A stretch of 64,000 nucleotides of DNA, from contig JWTM01000101.1 of assembly GCA_001749745.1 (NCBI GenBank), positions 186,001 through 250,000 on the forward strand, in the 5' to 3' direction. The notes under the pieces are model-generated. The model made no database searches. It was not told the origin of the DNA and was given only the letters and a program-made list of their open reading frames with translations. The DNA comes from Candidatus Marispirochaeta associata. Its GTDB lineage: Bacteria; Spirochaetota; Spirochaetia; JC444; Marispirochaetaceae. Positions 42,559 through 50,346 of the stretch are shown here, one piece after another. The translations under genes were made by a program, and so were the position numbers. Position 1 is the stretch's first letter. Each line of letters starts with the position of its first letter.

Positions 42559-43566
42559 GTGTCCCCCGCTAACCAGTATAAAAAGGTGGAAAATAAAGTC
42601 TTCGTAGCCCTCGGGAAGCTGCTGATTCGGGTTTTTTCCGCTGTTGCTAGGTTCTTTAACGCTATAATCGCCGCCGGGAAACAACGTTTCACGGTGATGT
42701 TCATACCCCACTCTGAAAAAAAGATATTCAATTTTAAGATCTCGGTTTTTGCAATGCTCTTCTTTGCAGCCTTGCTTTCAGGGGTCGTCTCGTTTTTCTT
42801 TTTCTATGGCACCCAATACACCGGCATCTCGTCCCTCTTAACCGACCGTTCCCGCAGTTTGGAGGATACCCAGGCCAGCATGGAGCTCTTGCGGGACGAA
42901 ATCGCCTCCCTCAAAAAAAGCTCCCGGGTCTTCGAGACCTCGTTGAACGAGGCGCTCTCTACCCTGGGACTCCAGGAGCGGAACAATCGGCAGCCGAGCG
43001 CCGAGGGGGACCTCTCCAGTTTCCTCGGTATGGAGGAACAGCAGGAGGGGGTGATGCGCGAGTTGAGCGACCTGCGCAGTATGGAAGCCCTCTTCCTGGA
43101 TTCGGCGGATTCCCTGGAGAGCATCTCGAAGTTGCTCTCCGCACAGGGGGATTTGCTCTATGATCTGCCCTCGATCTGGCCTGTGGAAGGCGGCATTGGT
43201 CGGATAACCAATCCCTTCGGTCCGGCGGAACACCCCTTCACCCATCAATGGTACCTCCATAAGGGTATCGATATCGCCTACGGTTACGGTATCCCGCTTA
43301 TCGCCAGCGCCAACGGCAAGGTGGTCGAGCGGAAGTATGAACCCCTGGGATTCGGTAATTATATTCTGGTCCGTCATAAATTCGGCTTCTACACCAAGTA
43401 CGCGCATATGGGACGGGTCTATGTACGGGAAGGCGATACGGTAACCCAGGGGCAGCGAATCGGCACAATGGACTCGACCGGTTTGTCGACCGGACCGCAC
43501 CTGCACTATGAAGTCCGCATCGGTTCCCAGGTTGTCGATCCGGCCCGGTTTTTGAACATCAAATAA
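42559..43566 (+). CDS. M23-family peptidoglycan endopeptidase, membrane-anchored
   Basis: Protein of 335 residues with a GTG start. One membrane helix at about 57-82 (FKISVFAMLFFAALLSGVV), a periplasmic coiled coil (about 90-200) and a LytM/M23 domain from about 225: the metal-binding HKGIDIAYG and HLHYEVRIG motifs are complete, so the enzyme should be active. M23 enzymes cut peptide cross-links. It lies 19 bases upstream of a bactofilin gene. Confidence 0.95.
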   Translation: MSPANQYKKVENKVFVALGKLLIRVFSAVARFFNAIIAAGKQRFTVMFIPHSEKKIFNFKISVFAMLFFAALLSGVVSFFFFYGTQYTGISSLLTDRSRSLEDTQASMELLRDEIASLKKSSRVFETSLNEALSTLGLQERNNRQPSAEGDLSSFLGMEEQQEGVMRELSDLRSMEALFLDSADSLESISKLLSAQGDLLYDLPSIWPVEGGIGRITNPFGPAEHPFTHQWYLHKGIDIAYGYGIPLIASANGKVVERKYEPLGFGNYILVRHKFGFYTKYAHMGRVYVREGDTVTQGQRIGTMDSTGLSTGPHLHYEVRIGSQVVDPARFLNIK

Positions 43567-43585
43567 GCGGCGGCATAATACTGAT

Positions 43586-43987
43586 ATGAGCGACACGATT
43601 AGCGCCGACGGCGCATTTATTAATTCATTTATAGGCGAAGGCACCCGTTTCGAAGGCAACATTAAGCTCTCCGGCTTGCTGAGGATAGACGGTGATTTTG
43701 TGGGAAAGATCGACACCGAGGGCAAGGTGCTGATCGGCAAGAGCGGACGGGCCGAGTGCTCTATTTCCGCCCGCACGGTGGTTATCGGCGGAGTGGTCAA
43801 AGGGGATATAGTCTGCAGCGAGAAGCTGGTGATCCTCTCCTCCGGGATCGTCCTGGGCAATGTCCACACACCGAAGATGATCGTCGAGGAGGGAGTGATC
43901 CTGAACGGTGATTGTGTGGTAGAGGTCGGCGGCAATCATGCCAAGGATGTCCCCGATTCGATGGCCTATCAGCCCTTCGGGGCCTAG
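43586..43987 (+). CDS. Bactofilin (first copy)
   Basis: Protein of 133 residues with the bactofilin beta-helix core (GEGTRFEGNIKLSGLLRIDG to VHTPKMIVEEGVILNG), a series of short repeats of about 18 residues. Bactofilins polymerise into filaments and, in several bacteria, act with M23 peptidases to shape cells. It lies directly downstream of an M23 gene, which supports that role here. A second bactofilin is at 49086. Confidence 0.93.
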   Translation: MSDTISADGAFINSFIGEGTRFEGNIKLSGLLRIDGDFVGKIDTEGKVLIGKSGRAECSISARTVVIGGVVKGDIVCSEKLVILSSGIVLGNVHTPKMIVEEGVILNGDCVVEVGGNHAKDVPDSMAYQPFGA

Positions 43988-44002
43988 GCGGCGGGTACGG
44001 GT

Positions 44003-44482
44003 ATGGATCGAATCGATCCTTTAACCGGAGCACCCCTCCCGTTTTATCAGCCTGATAAAAAGAAGGTAGAAAAAAAGCGTCCAGTAAAGAGTGTGTTCAG
44101 CGGATTGGTCGAGTCGAATCAAACCGAAGGGGCGACACCGGCGGAGGAGATGGAGTTCTCCGATCTGGAGAGCATTCTCGATGAGATCCATCAGGCGGGC
44201 GAAGCCTTGGCCGAGGATCCGGGAATGCAGAAGGTGATGGCCTATAAACGCCGGATACAGGCATTCCTGCGCTACGTGGTCAAAGAGACCCGGCAGCTCG
44301 AGCATCAGGACGGCGCACGACTGAGTATCTTCAAGTCGCCGAAGCGCTATACCCTGATCTCCGTGGTCGACAAGAAGCTGGAACAGCTGGCGGCGGGGAT
44401 TCTGCAGAATCAAGCGGATAAGTTAGAGATATTGCAAAAGGTGGAAGAGATACAGGGAATTCTGGTCGATATCGTCGGCTAG
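44003..44482 (+). CDS. YaaR-family protein (DUF327)
   Basis: Protein of 159 residues with a disordered, basic N-terminus and an all-helical domain (from about FSDLESILDEIHQAGEALAE to FLRYVVKETRQLEH and later helices) typical of DUF327/YaaR. The function is not established. In Bacillus yaaR is close to yaaT; here the next gene is the YaaT/RicT homologue, so this synteny is kept. Confidence 0.8.
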   Translation: MDRIDPLTGAPLPFYQPDKKKVEKKRPVKSVFSGLVESNQTEGATPAEEMEFSDLESILDEIHQAGEALAEDPGMQKVMAYKRRIQAFLRYVVKETRQLEHQDGARLSIFKSPKRYTLISVVDKKLEQLAAGILQNQADKLEILQKVEEIQGILVDIVG

Positions 44483-44512
44483 ATCAGACCCGATTGAAGA
44501 TAAGGAAGAACG

Positions 44513-45382
44513 ATGGAAGGAAATCAGGCATCGAACGGAGATACCTGCTGTTACCGTATCAAGATAAAACATTCCAGCGAGACCCACATCGTCGAGCATC
44601 CGGCGGAGGAACCGCTGGATCCGGAGACGAGTCTCATCGTTAACTCCCGCTACGGGAAGGATCTGGCGGTGGTTCTCGGGCCCTCATGTTGCGGAAGCAA
44701 CAGTAAGGATAAGCACGAGGTGGTTCCGATCGTCCGCAAGGCCAGTGAGAAGGACCTTGAACGTTTTGAGGCTAATAAGGAACGGGAGAAAGAGGCCCTC
44801 GCGGTCTGCCGGGAAAAGGTGCGGGCTCGGCGGCTCGAGATGAAGCTGGTATCGGCGCACTTCCTCGAGGATGAGTCCAAGCTTCTCTTCTTCTTTACCG
44901 CCGAGGCGCGGGTCGATTTCCGGGAGCTCGTCAAGGACCTGGTTGCCGTTTTCAAGACCCGGATCGAGCTTCGTCAGATTGGGGTTCGCGACGAGTCTCG
45001 CGTATTGGGCGGCGTCGCGGTTTGCGGCCGGGTACTCTGCTGTAACGGAATAACCGATAAGCTGAATCCCGTCTCTATAAAGATGGCCAAGGAGCAGAAC
45101 CTGAGTCTCAATTCGATGAAGATCTCCGGGCCCTGCGGGCGACTGCTCTGCTGTCTCTCCTATGAGTATGATTTCTACAAGGAAGAGAAGCGTTCCTTCC
45201 CTCCGGAGGGGGCGAAACTGCCCTTTAAGGGGCTTACCTATAAGGTTTCAGAGGTGAACGTCCTTTCCAAGACCGTCAAGCTCTACTCTTCCGAGGGGGG
45301 CATCTCCGATGTACCCTTATCGAAGTTTGAAAAGGATAAAGAAACCCGGCGCTGGAGTATCATCGATCTCGATGAGGAGTAA
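44513..45382 (+). CDS. ricT: PSP1-domain protein, RicT (YaaT) homologue
   Basis: Protein of 289 residues with a central PSP1 domain (RLEMKLVSAHFLEDESKLLF, FRELVKDLVAVFKTRIELRQ) and cysteine groups (CCGS, CGRVLCC, CGRLLCC) as in YaaT/RicT. In B. subtilis RicT binds RicA and RicF, carries an iron-sulfur cluster and helps RNase Y. It is notable that rny is in this window (9835), though not adjacent. Homology is clear; the RNase Y partnership here is inference. Confidence 0.88.
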   Translation: MEGNQASNGDTCCYRIKIKHSSETHIVEHPAEEPLDPETSLIVNSRYGKDLAVVLGPSCCGSNSKDKHEVVPIVRKASEKDLERFEANKEREKEALAVCREKVRARRLEMKLVSAHFLEDESKLLFFFTAEARVDFRELVKDLVAVFKTRIELRQIGVRDESRVLGGVAVCGRVLCCNGITDKLNPVSIKMAKEQNLSLNSMKISGPCGRLLCCLSYEYDFYKEEKRSFPPEGAKLPFKGLTYKVSEVNVLSKTVKLYSSEGGISDVPLSKFEKDKETRRWSIIDLDEE

Positions 45383-45387
45383 CGGCC

Positions 45388-45416
45388 TTGACTCCCGGGC
45401 TCACCCATGCTATATT
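45388..45416 (+). promoter_or_regulatory. Extended -10 promoter upstream of the zinc-ribbon gene
   Basis: TTGACT at 45388-45393, a 17-base spacer and TATATT at 45411-45416 with TG one base before it (extended -10). A second, weaker candidate (TTGTGC 45450-45455, 16-base spacer, TATAGC 45472-45477) lies downstream. The leader to the ATG at 45506 would be about 83 bases from the first promoter. Confidence 0.65.
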
Positions 45417-45505
45417 CAGCCACGATTTTTTCAAATACCTTACATCGGGTTGTGCCCTGGGCGCAATTTAGTATAGCAATTCATTGTATGGGAAGGAGTT
45501 AAGCG

Positions 45506-45676
45506 ATGGCACAAGTAAGTAAGAACGCCCGTGCGGGATCGGCTACCCAGCGTTTCGAATGTTCCTGCGGAGGCGAGATCAAGATGAAGTCCGTCTTTGC
45601 TAACGGACGGCTGCGGAATGTCGCCGAATGCGAAAAATGCAAGCGTACCGCTCGTCGGCCGAGGGATCTGCGTTAA
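45506..45676 (+). CDS. Small zinc-ribbon protein (56 aa, unknown function)
   Basis: Short gene of 56 codons plus stop with a good GGAAGGAG site at 45491-45498. The product contains a C-x-C pair (FECSCGGEIK) and a C-x2-C pair (CEKCKRTARR), a four-cysteine zinc ribbon, with a basic end. It resembles small ribosome-associated or RNA-binding zinc ribbons, but I cannot assign it. It is monocistronic: a promoter lies upstream and a terminator downstream, and it precedes rpsT. Confidence 0.85.
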   Translation: MAQVSKNARAGSATQRFECSCGGEIKMKSVFANGRLRNVAECEKCKRTARRPRDLR

Positions 45677-45701
45677 TACCGCGTATCGATTTGGAAAAAA
45701 C

Positions 45702-45730
45702 GGGCCGCACGTCGTGCGGCCCTTATTGTA
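45702..45730 (+). terminator. Intrinsic terminator after the zinc-ribbon gene
   Basis: A perfect 9-bp G+C-rich stem (GGGCCGCAC at 45702-45710 with GTGCGGCCC at 45714-45722), a 3-base loop and a T-rich tail (TTATTGTA). A run of A at 45695-45700 precedes it. Confidence 0.85.
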
Positions 45731-45759
45731 TTGACAGGAAAGGATTTATCTGGTATTTT
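45731..45759 (+). promoter_or_regulatory. Promoter of rpsT
   Basis: TTGACA at 45731-45736, 17-base spacer and TATTTT at 45754-45759 with TG one base before it (extended -10). The leader to the TTG start at 45805 would be about 39 bases, with GGGGG at 45793-45797 as ribosome site. Confidence 0.75.
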
Positions 45760-45804
45760 ACCAGTTCAAAACCAGCCTGATTTTGCCAGTATGGGGGTTG
45801 TAAA

Positions 45805-46083
45805 TTGCCTGGAAAAGGTTCCGCCGCTAAGCGGCATCGTCAAAGCCGAGAGCGCCGGATGCGTAATCGGACGAGTAAGAGCACTATCCTGACGGCCAAG
45901 AAGAGCTTCTTAGCCGCAGTTAAGGATGAGGATGCAGCCGAGGCCGAGGCCCGGTATCGTTATGTAACCAAATTGATCGACACCGCCGCCGGTAAGGGCG
46001 TGTTCCATGCGAACACCGCCGCCCGGAAGAAGTCGCGTCTCAATAAGGTTCTGAAACAGTTGAAGCAAGGAAACGAGGCTTAA
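45805..46083 (+). CDS. rpsT: 30S ribosomal protein S20
   Basis: Protein of 92 residues, basic and helical: GSAAKRHRQSRERRMRNRTS at the start and KGVFHANTAARKKSRLNKVL near the end are family marks. S20 binds 16S rRNA at the bottom of the small subunit. It begins with TTG, as rpsT does in several bacteria, where the weak start allows autoregulation. A 12-bp hairpin encloses its stop codon. Confidence 0.96.
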   Translation: MPGKGSAAKRHRQSRERRMRNRTSKSTILTAKKSFLAAVKDEDAAEAEARYRYVTKLIDTAAGKGVFHANTAARKKSRLNKVLKQLKQGNEA

Positions 46084-46099
46084 TAGCAGCCTCGTTTCC
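46069..46099 (+). other. Perfect 12-bp hairpin around the rpsT stop codon
   Basis: GGAAACGAGGCT (46069-46080) pairs perfectly with AGCCTCGTTTCC (46088-46099) across a 7-base loop that contains the TAA stop codon. There is no T-run, so it is not a normal intrinsic terminator; it could protect the rpsT mRNA end or separate rpsT from the HU gene. Confidence 0.8.
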
Positions 46100-46135
46100 G
46101 AACCGTGAATGGTTTTCGAGGAAGGAGCTGCGCTG

Positions 46136-46435
46136 GTGAGTAACAAGCTCACGAAAGCCGAGATTATCGATAGTATATTCGAAAAGACCGGCGTTAATCG
46201 CAAGGATGTCCATCGGATACTCGACGAATTCTTTGACGAGCTGAAAGACGGCCTCCGGGATGACCGGGTGGTGGAGCTGCGGGGATTCGGTACCTTCGAG
46301 ATTCGTACCCGCAAGGGGCGCGAGAAGGCCAGAAATCCCAAGACCGGCGAAATTGTGCCGGTCAGCGCTCACGGTGTGGCGGTGTTTCGGCCCGGGAAGG
46401 AGCTGAAACAACTGGCCTGGCCGCTGCGGTCCTAG
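46136..46435 (+). CDS. HU/IHF-family DNA-binding protein
   Basis: From GTG 46136 the product has 99 residues. Motifs: LTKAEIIDSIFEKTG at the start, VELRGFGTFEIRTRKGR in the beta arms and RNPKTGEIVPVSAHGVAVFR. These dimeric proteins bend DNA and compact the nucleoid. I chose GTG 46136 because AAGGAG (46122-46127) is at good spacing and the family begins a few residues before LTK; an ATG at 46109 would add nine residues. It may be HU or an IHF-like variant. Confidence 0.94.
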   Translation: MSNKLTKAEIIDSIFEKTGVNRKDVHRILDEFFDELKDGLRDDRVVELRGFGTFEIRTRKGREKARNPKTGEIVPVSAHGVAVFRPGKELKQLAWPLRS

Positions 46436-46460
46436 GTCGTCGCCCCAGCCGAGTGGACGA

Positions 46461-48071
46461 ATGAGCACCTTAGCGAAACATAATTCCATTAGCGCGCGTA
46501 TACGGGGCGTACTCATCGACATCGCCCTGTTATTAATCTCTGCTCTATTTTTTGCCTTAGCATTTCCCAGTTTCCTCTCCGTAAAAGGCTGGGCTCCATT
46601 GGCCTATATCGCTATTGCGCCGGCCTTCATTGTGGTTCACCGCACCAGCTGGATCGGTTCCTTTCTGCTTGGGTGGCTCTACGGTCTCGTCAGTTACGCA
46701 ATCTTCAACTACTGGCTGGCGATTTTCCATCCCTTGGCTATTTTTATCGTTCCCCTTATCTATTCGGCCTACTTCTTTATCCTTTTTCCGCTCCTGAAGC
46801 TGGCGGACCGACTCTTCCCGCGTTACGGTTATCTGGTTCAGGTGCTCCTGTGGATGGGCTATGAACTGCTGCGGACCAAGGGGTTTCTCGGTTATCCCTA
46901 CGGAAATCTGGGATACTCCCAGTACGGCTTCCTGCCGCTGATTCAGCTTGCATCGGTGTTCGGCATGTGGGGTGTCTCCCTCCTGGTCATTTTTCCATCC
47001 GCCTGGCTTGGAAACGCCTTAAAGCAGCTCTCCCTCAAGGGGTGTACCGATTTTCTAAAGCAGCACCGAACCGAGATTTTCGGTTGGGCCGCAGTGATGA
47101 TTCTCGCCTTAGGTGTCGGGTTCGCCGCTATGCGCAGCTATGATGAAGAGCGGCAGTGGAAGGTGGCCCTGGTTCAGCAGAACGAGGATCCGTGGCGCAG
47201 CAGTGTAGAGGCCTATCGGGATGCGCTGGAGACCCTTATTCGCTTGAGTAATGAGGCCCTGAAGGAGGACCCCGAGATTGTGGTCTGGTCGGAGACGGCA
47301 TTCGTGCCCCGGATCCAGTGGCATGACCGCTATCGGACATCCCGGCCCCATTACGAGCTGGTGCGGGAGCTGCTTGATTATCTGGCGGCCCAGGACGTGC
47401 CCTTTGTGGTAGGAAACGATCATGCCGAGAACGGTGCAGAGCCCGGAGAACCCCTGGACCCGGTGGATTATAACGCAGCCATCCTCTTCGAGGGGGGCGA
47501 GATCCAGGATATATACAAGAAGACCCACCTCGTACCCTTTACGGAGCATTTTCCCTACGAGAATACCCTCCCGGGAATGCATCGTCTGCTGATTGAGGCG
47601 GATACCCACTTCTGGGCCAAGGGTGAGGAGTATACCGTCTTCGAGTCCGGCGGGGTGCGCTTTTCGACGCCGATCTGTTTCGAAGATGTCTTCGGGTATC
47701 TGAGCCGGGAGTTTGTGCTTCGGGGCTCCCAGGTTATCGTCAACATGACCAACGATTCCTGGTCCGGTTCCGTGGCCGCCCAGGTCCAGCATGCGGCAAT
47801 GGCGGTTTTTCGGGCCGTCGAGAATCGTCGCAGCGTTGTGCGCAGCACCAACGGCGGGATGACCTGGATTATCGACCCCGACGGACGGATAACAGCCGAA
47901 CTGGCCCCCTTTATCGATGATGTTCTGGTCGGTGAGGTCCCCGTTTACGACGGACGCACAACCCTCTATACCCGTTTCGGCGACTGGTTCGCCTGGCTGC
48001 TCCTTTTTTCCGGAATCCTCGCCCTGGCTGCCGGATCGGTATTTCGGATTCTACGCATCATTGACAAGTAG
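46461..48071 (+). CDS. lnt: Apolipoprotein N-acyltransferase
   Basis: Protein of 536 residues. The N-terminal half has about six membrane helices and the C-terminal half is a nitrilase-type domain with the triad Glu278 (VVWSETAFVPR), Lys354 (YKKTHLVPFTEHFP) and Cys406 (STPICFEDVFG). One more helix ends the protein. Lnt adds the third acyl chain to lipoproteins; its presence fits the rich lipoprotein content of spirochaetes. It lies 25 bases after the HU gene. Confidence 0.96.
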   Translation: MSTLAKHNSISARIRGVLIDIALLLISALFFALAFPSFLSVKGWAPLAYIAIAPAFIVVHRTSWIGSFLLGWLYGLVSYAIFNYWLAIFHPLAIFIVPLIYSAYFFILFPLLKLADRLFPRYGYLVQVLLWMGYELLRTKGFLGYPYGNLGYSQYGFLPLIQLASVFGMWGVSLLVIFPSAWLGNALKQLSLKGCTDFLKQHRTEIFGWAAVMILALGVGFAAMRSYDEERQWKVALVQQNEDPWRSSVEAYRDALETLIRLSNEALKEDPEIVVWSETAFVPRIQWHDRYRTSRPHYELVRELLDYLAAQDVPFVVGNDHAENGAEPGEPLDPVDYNAAILFEGGEIQDIYKKTHLVPFTEHFPYENTLPGMHRLLIEADTHFWAKGEEYTVFESGGVRFSTPICFEDVFGYLSREFVLRGSQVIVNMTNDSWSGSVAAQVQHAAMAVFRAVENRRSVVRSTNGGMTWIIDPDGRITAELAPFIDDVLVGEVPVYDGRTTLYTRFGDWFAWLLLFSGILALAAGSVFRILRIIDK

Positions 48072-48089
48072 CTCTACATGTAGGAATAT
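48061..48089 (+). promoter_or_regulatory. Weak candidate promoter of the response-regulator gene
   Basis: An exact TTGACA at 48061-48066 lies across the end of lnt, with GAATAT at 48084-48089 after 17 bases. The -10 is poor (three matches), so the promoter is uncertain. An AGGA site precedes the ATG at 48107. Confidence 0.35.
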
Positions 48090-48106
48090 AGAAATCAGGA
48101 ATACCG

Positions 48107-48853
48107 ATGGATAAGAAGACCAAGATTCTAATAGTAGATGATGAACCGATAAATCTCGATTTCTTCGATGTTATGCTCAGTAAGCTGGGCTTCGAGGTGG
48201 TCAAGGCCGAGGACGGCGAAGAGGCCCTCGAGAAGATCAAGGACGAGGAGCCCGATCTTATCATCTTGGACAATATTATGCCCAAGATGTCCGGCTGGAA
48301 GCTCACCAAGCTTTTGAAGAAGAGCGACGAGTACGCCGACTTCCGGGATATCCCGGTGATCATGTTCTCCGCCATGGACGATGTGAAGGATAAGATCGAA
48401 GGTTTCGAGCTCGGAGTCGAGGATTATATCACCAAGCCCTTCAATTTCTCTGAGGTGCTGGCCCGAATCCGGGCGGTGCTTCGCAGCCGGGAATTATCGC
48501 GCCAGGTAGTCCTCAAGGAACGGAAGATTGCATCCATCGAGTCCCTGAATCAGTCGCTCATCTACTTCACCCAGCACTTGAAAGAGCCGGTGGAGAGTTT
48601 GCAGAAACGGGTCGAGACCCTGGATCATACCTCCGCTGATGCGGTGGAGGATTTTATCGAAGCTGTACGCAGCGAAACCAAACAGGTTATGGTAACCTTG
48701 AAGAGTCTCGAAGATGAGATAGAGGAGCTGCAGAACGCTCCCGAGGTTCAGGACGAGCGCGATGCCGACCTTCTGGAGGATCTGGAAGATAAGTTCCAGA
48801 AGCATTTTGCCAGTTGGAAGGAGAATCAGGGGGGCGCCGGAGTTTCCTCATGA
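48107..48853 (+). CDS. Response regulator with helical output domain
   Basis: Protein of 248 residues. Residues 1-125 form a receiver domain: acidic pocket (IVDDEP), phospho-acceptor Asp55 (LIILDNIMPKMSG) and the conserved lysine (ITKPFNF). The rest (about 135-248) is an acidic helical or coiled-coil region (LNQSLIYFTQHLKEPVESLQ) with no DNA-binding or enzyme motif, so it probably works by protein contact. No sensor kinase is adjacent. It overlaps the next TPR gene (ATGA). Confidence 0.92.
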   Translation: MDKKTKILIVDDEPINLDFFDVMLSKLGFEVVKAEDGEEALEKIKDEEPDLIILDNIMPKMSGWKLTKLLKKSDEYADFRDIPVIMFSAMDDVKDKIEGFELGVEDYITKPFNFSEVLARIRAVLRSRELSRQVVLKERKIASIESLNQSLIYFTQHLKEPVESLQKRVETLDHTSADAVEDFIEAVRSETKQVMVTLKSLEDEIEELQNAPEVQDERDADLLEDLEDKFQKHFASWKENQGGAGVSS

Positions 48854-49071
48854 TACAAGAAGAGAAAAAACAGGTCTTGGATCTCTTCGCGGAAGGCAGG
48901 AAATACTACAAGCTGATGGATTTCTCCAAGGCTAAAGAGAGCTTCGCCAAAGCCCTGGAAATCGATCCGGAAGACGGTCCGTCGAAGGTCTACTTCCTCC
49001 GCTGTAAGCATTACATCGAGAATCCGCCCCCCGAGGACTGGGACGGCGTATTCGTTATGAAAACAAAATAG
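48850..49071 (+). CDS. TPR mini-protein with cyclase-like tail
   Basis: From ATG 48850 the product has 73 residues: one TPR unit (EGRKYYKLMDFSKAKESFAK and ALEIDPEDG) followed by the tail NPPPEDWDGVFVMKTK. I recall similar tails at the C-terminus of class III adenylate/guanylate cyclases of spirochaetes, but here no catalytic domain precedes it. The 4-base overlap with the response-regulator gene suggests the two proteins work together. Confidence 0.85.
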   Translation: MIQEEKKQVLDLFAEGRKYYKLMDFSKAKESFAKALEIDPEDGPSKVYFLRCKHYIENPPPEDWDGVFVMKTK

Positions 49072-49085
49072 ACCAGACTAGGTAA

Positions 49086-49502
49086 ATGGCCAGATTAACT
49101 ACCAGCAGTTTAGATAAACCCACAACGACCCTCGGCAATGCAACCTCGTTTACCGGAGATCTCAAGTTTGCGAGCTCTTTACGTATCGAGGGCAGCTATT
49201 CCGGACGCATCGAATCCCCGGGGACCCTCTTTATTGCCCCGGACGCCAAGGTCGAGGCCGATATCGACGTCGGTTCGGTTGTCGTCGCAGGATCGGTGGT
49301 CGGCAATATCACCGCCCGGGAGAAGGTCGAGATCGAGGCCAGCGGCCGGGTGGTGGGCAATATCCGCACTCCTCAGCTCAAGGCTGCCGAGGGCTTTGTC
49401 TTCCGCGGCCGATGCGACATGCTCAACGGAGGAGAAGGGATAGATATCTTCTCGGCAGAGCCGGAAAAATTGAAGAAGATTCTCACCCACTCCCACATGT
49501 AG
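49086..49502 (+). CDS. Bactofilin (second copy)
   Basis: Protein of 138 residues with the beta-helix core (TSFTGDLKFASSLRIEGSYS to VVGNIRTPQLKAAEG). It differs clearly from the copy at 43586, so it is an old paralogue, not a recent duplicate. It lies 14 bases after the TPR mini-gene in a run that includes the response regulator, which suggests a signal-linked role (inference). Confidence 0.92.
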   Translation: MARLTTSSLDKPTTTLGNATSFTGDLKFASSLRIEGSYSGRIESPGTLFIAPDAKVEADIDVGSVVVAGSVVGNITAREKVEIEASGRVVGNIRTPQLKAAEGFVFRGRCDMLNGGEGIDIFSAEPEKLKKILTHSHM

Positions 49503-50207
49503 ATGAGCAGTAGCGGATTCTCGATAGCGGCCCTTACCCCGGCGGGGGTGCTGCGACGAGCGGCGGATACGGGTCGGGTAATCGATCCGAGCAGACTCAA
49601 GGCCGATACCTACGGCACGAATATAATCAAGCCCGCACTGACGGAGTACGAACTCCATAGCCTCTTCGATCCCTATCTTTATGCCCGGGACCGGGAGATA
49701 GTAAATCCGGCCTTTCCTCTTGTCAGAGCCGCCGGGGAACAGGGTTTGAAGATAGCCTTTGCCGAATCGTGTACGGGCGGTCTGGCAGGCGCCCTGGTGA
49801 CGGCGGTACCCGGCAGTTCCGGCTGCTTTTGGGGTTCCATGGTAACCTATGCCAACGAAGCCAAGGAGCGGGTGCTCGAGGTTTCGACCCTGGTCGACCA
49901 CGGCGCGGTATCCGAGGCCACCGTTAGGGCCATGGTGGAGGGAACGCTCCGCCTCTCCGGAGCCGATGCCGCCCTTGCGATTTCCGGTATAGCCGGTCCC
50001 GGGGGCGGAAGCGCAGAGAAGCCGGTGGGAACGGTCTGGTTCGCCTTCGGTTTCCGGGGTAGGATAGAGGCGTTCAAGGCTCGCTTGAGCGGCGGACGGG
50101 AGGATGTCCGGGCTAAAGCGGCGGCATTGGCCTGTTGCGCCCTTGCAGATCAGTTTAAAGGAGCTTTACTTGACAGCAAATGGATAGCTGAGTATACTTT
50201 TAGCTAA
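49503..50207 (+). CDS. CinA C-terminal-domain protein (NMN amidohydrolase type)
   Basis: Protein of 234 residues. The last ~160 residues are a CinA C-terminal domain ([54 protein letters not shown]), which in bacteria deamidates nicotinamide mononucleotide. The N-terminal ~75 residues are not the MoaB-like CinA domain; I do not recognise them. The gene directly touches the bactofilin stop, and its end contains the rho promoter. Confidence 0.92.
   Translation: MSSSGFSIAALTPAGVLRRAADTGRVIDPSRLKADTYGTNIIKPALTEYELHSLFDPYLYARDREIVNPAFPLVRAAGEQGLKIAFAESCTGGLAGALVTAVPGSSGCFWGSMVTYANEAKERVLEVSTLVDHGAVSEATVRAMVEGTLRLSGADAALAISGIAGPGGGSAEKPVGTVWFAFGFRGRIEAFKARLSGGREDVRAKAAALACCALADQFKGALLDSKWIAEYTFS
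50170..50198 (+). promoter_or_regulatory. Promoter of rho inside the cinA end
   Basis: TTGACA at 50170-50175, a 17-base spacer and TATACT at 50193-50198. A start site near 50205 would give a leader of about 130 bases before the rho start. Confidence 0.82.
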
Positions 50208-50336
50208 CTGTTTCACACTGATTTTATTTCAGGTACCAAATCTGACGACACAGCCTCCTAACAAAGAGACAACATAATTAATGCAAACCTACCAAGGTTC
50301 GATTGTAGTACTAATCCCAATTTTGCGGAGACCCAT
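50205..50336 (+). promoter_or_regulatory. Long, G-poor leader of rho
   Basis: The expected rho leader is rich in A, C and T and poor in G, especially from about 50221 to 50310. Unstructured C-over-G stretches are the kind of RNA that Rho binds, and Rho represses its own gene in other bacteria. The leader also holds a short open frame (50281-50346). Rho-dependent attenuation is therefore likely but not proven. Confidence 0.5.
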
Positions 50337-50346
50337 TTGGCATTGA
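50281..50346 (+). CDS. Possible rho leader peptide (21 aa)
   Basis: ATG at 50281 opens a frame of 21 codons that ends with TGA at 50344-50346, overlapping the rho start (TTG 50337). E. coli rho also has a leader peptide (rhoL), but no sequence similarity is claimed. There is only a weak ribosome site upstream, so translation is uncertain. Confidence 0.25.
   Translation: MQTYQGSIVVLIPILRRPIWH

Noticed and set aside
42399-42731. N-terminal extension of 111 residues on tatD
   Set aside because: It has no similarity to TatD, would overlap the divergent M23 gene and promoter region, and the ATG at 42398 gives the normal family length.
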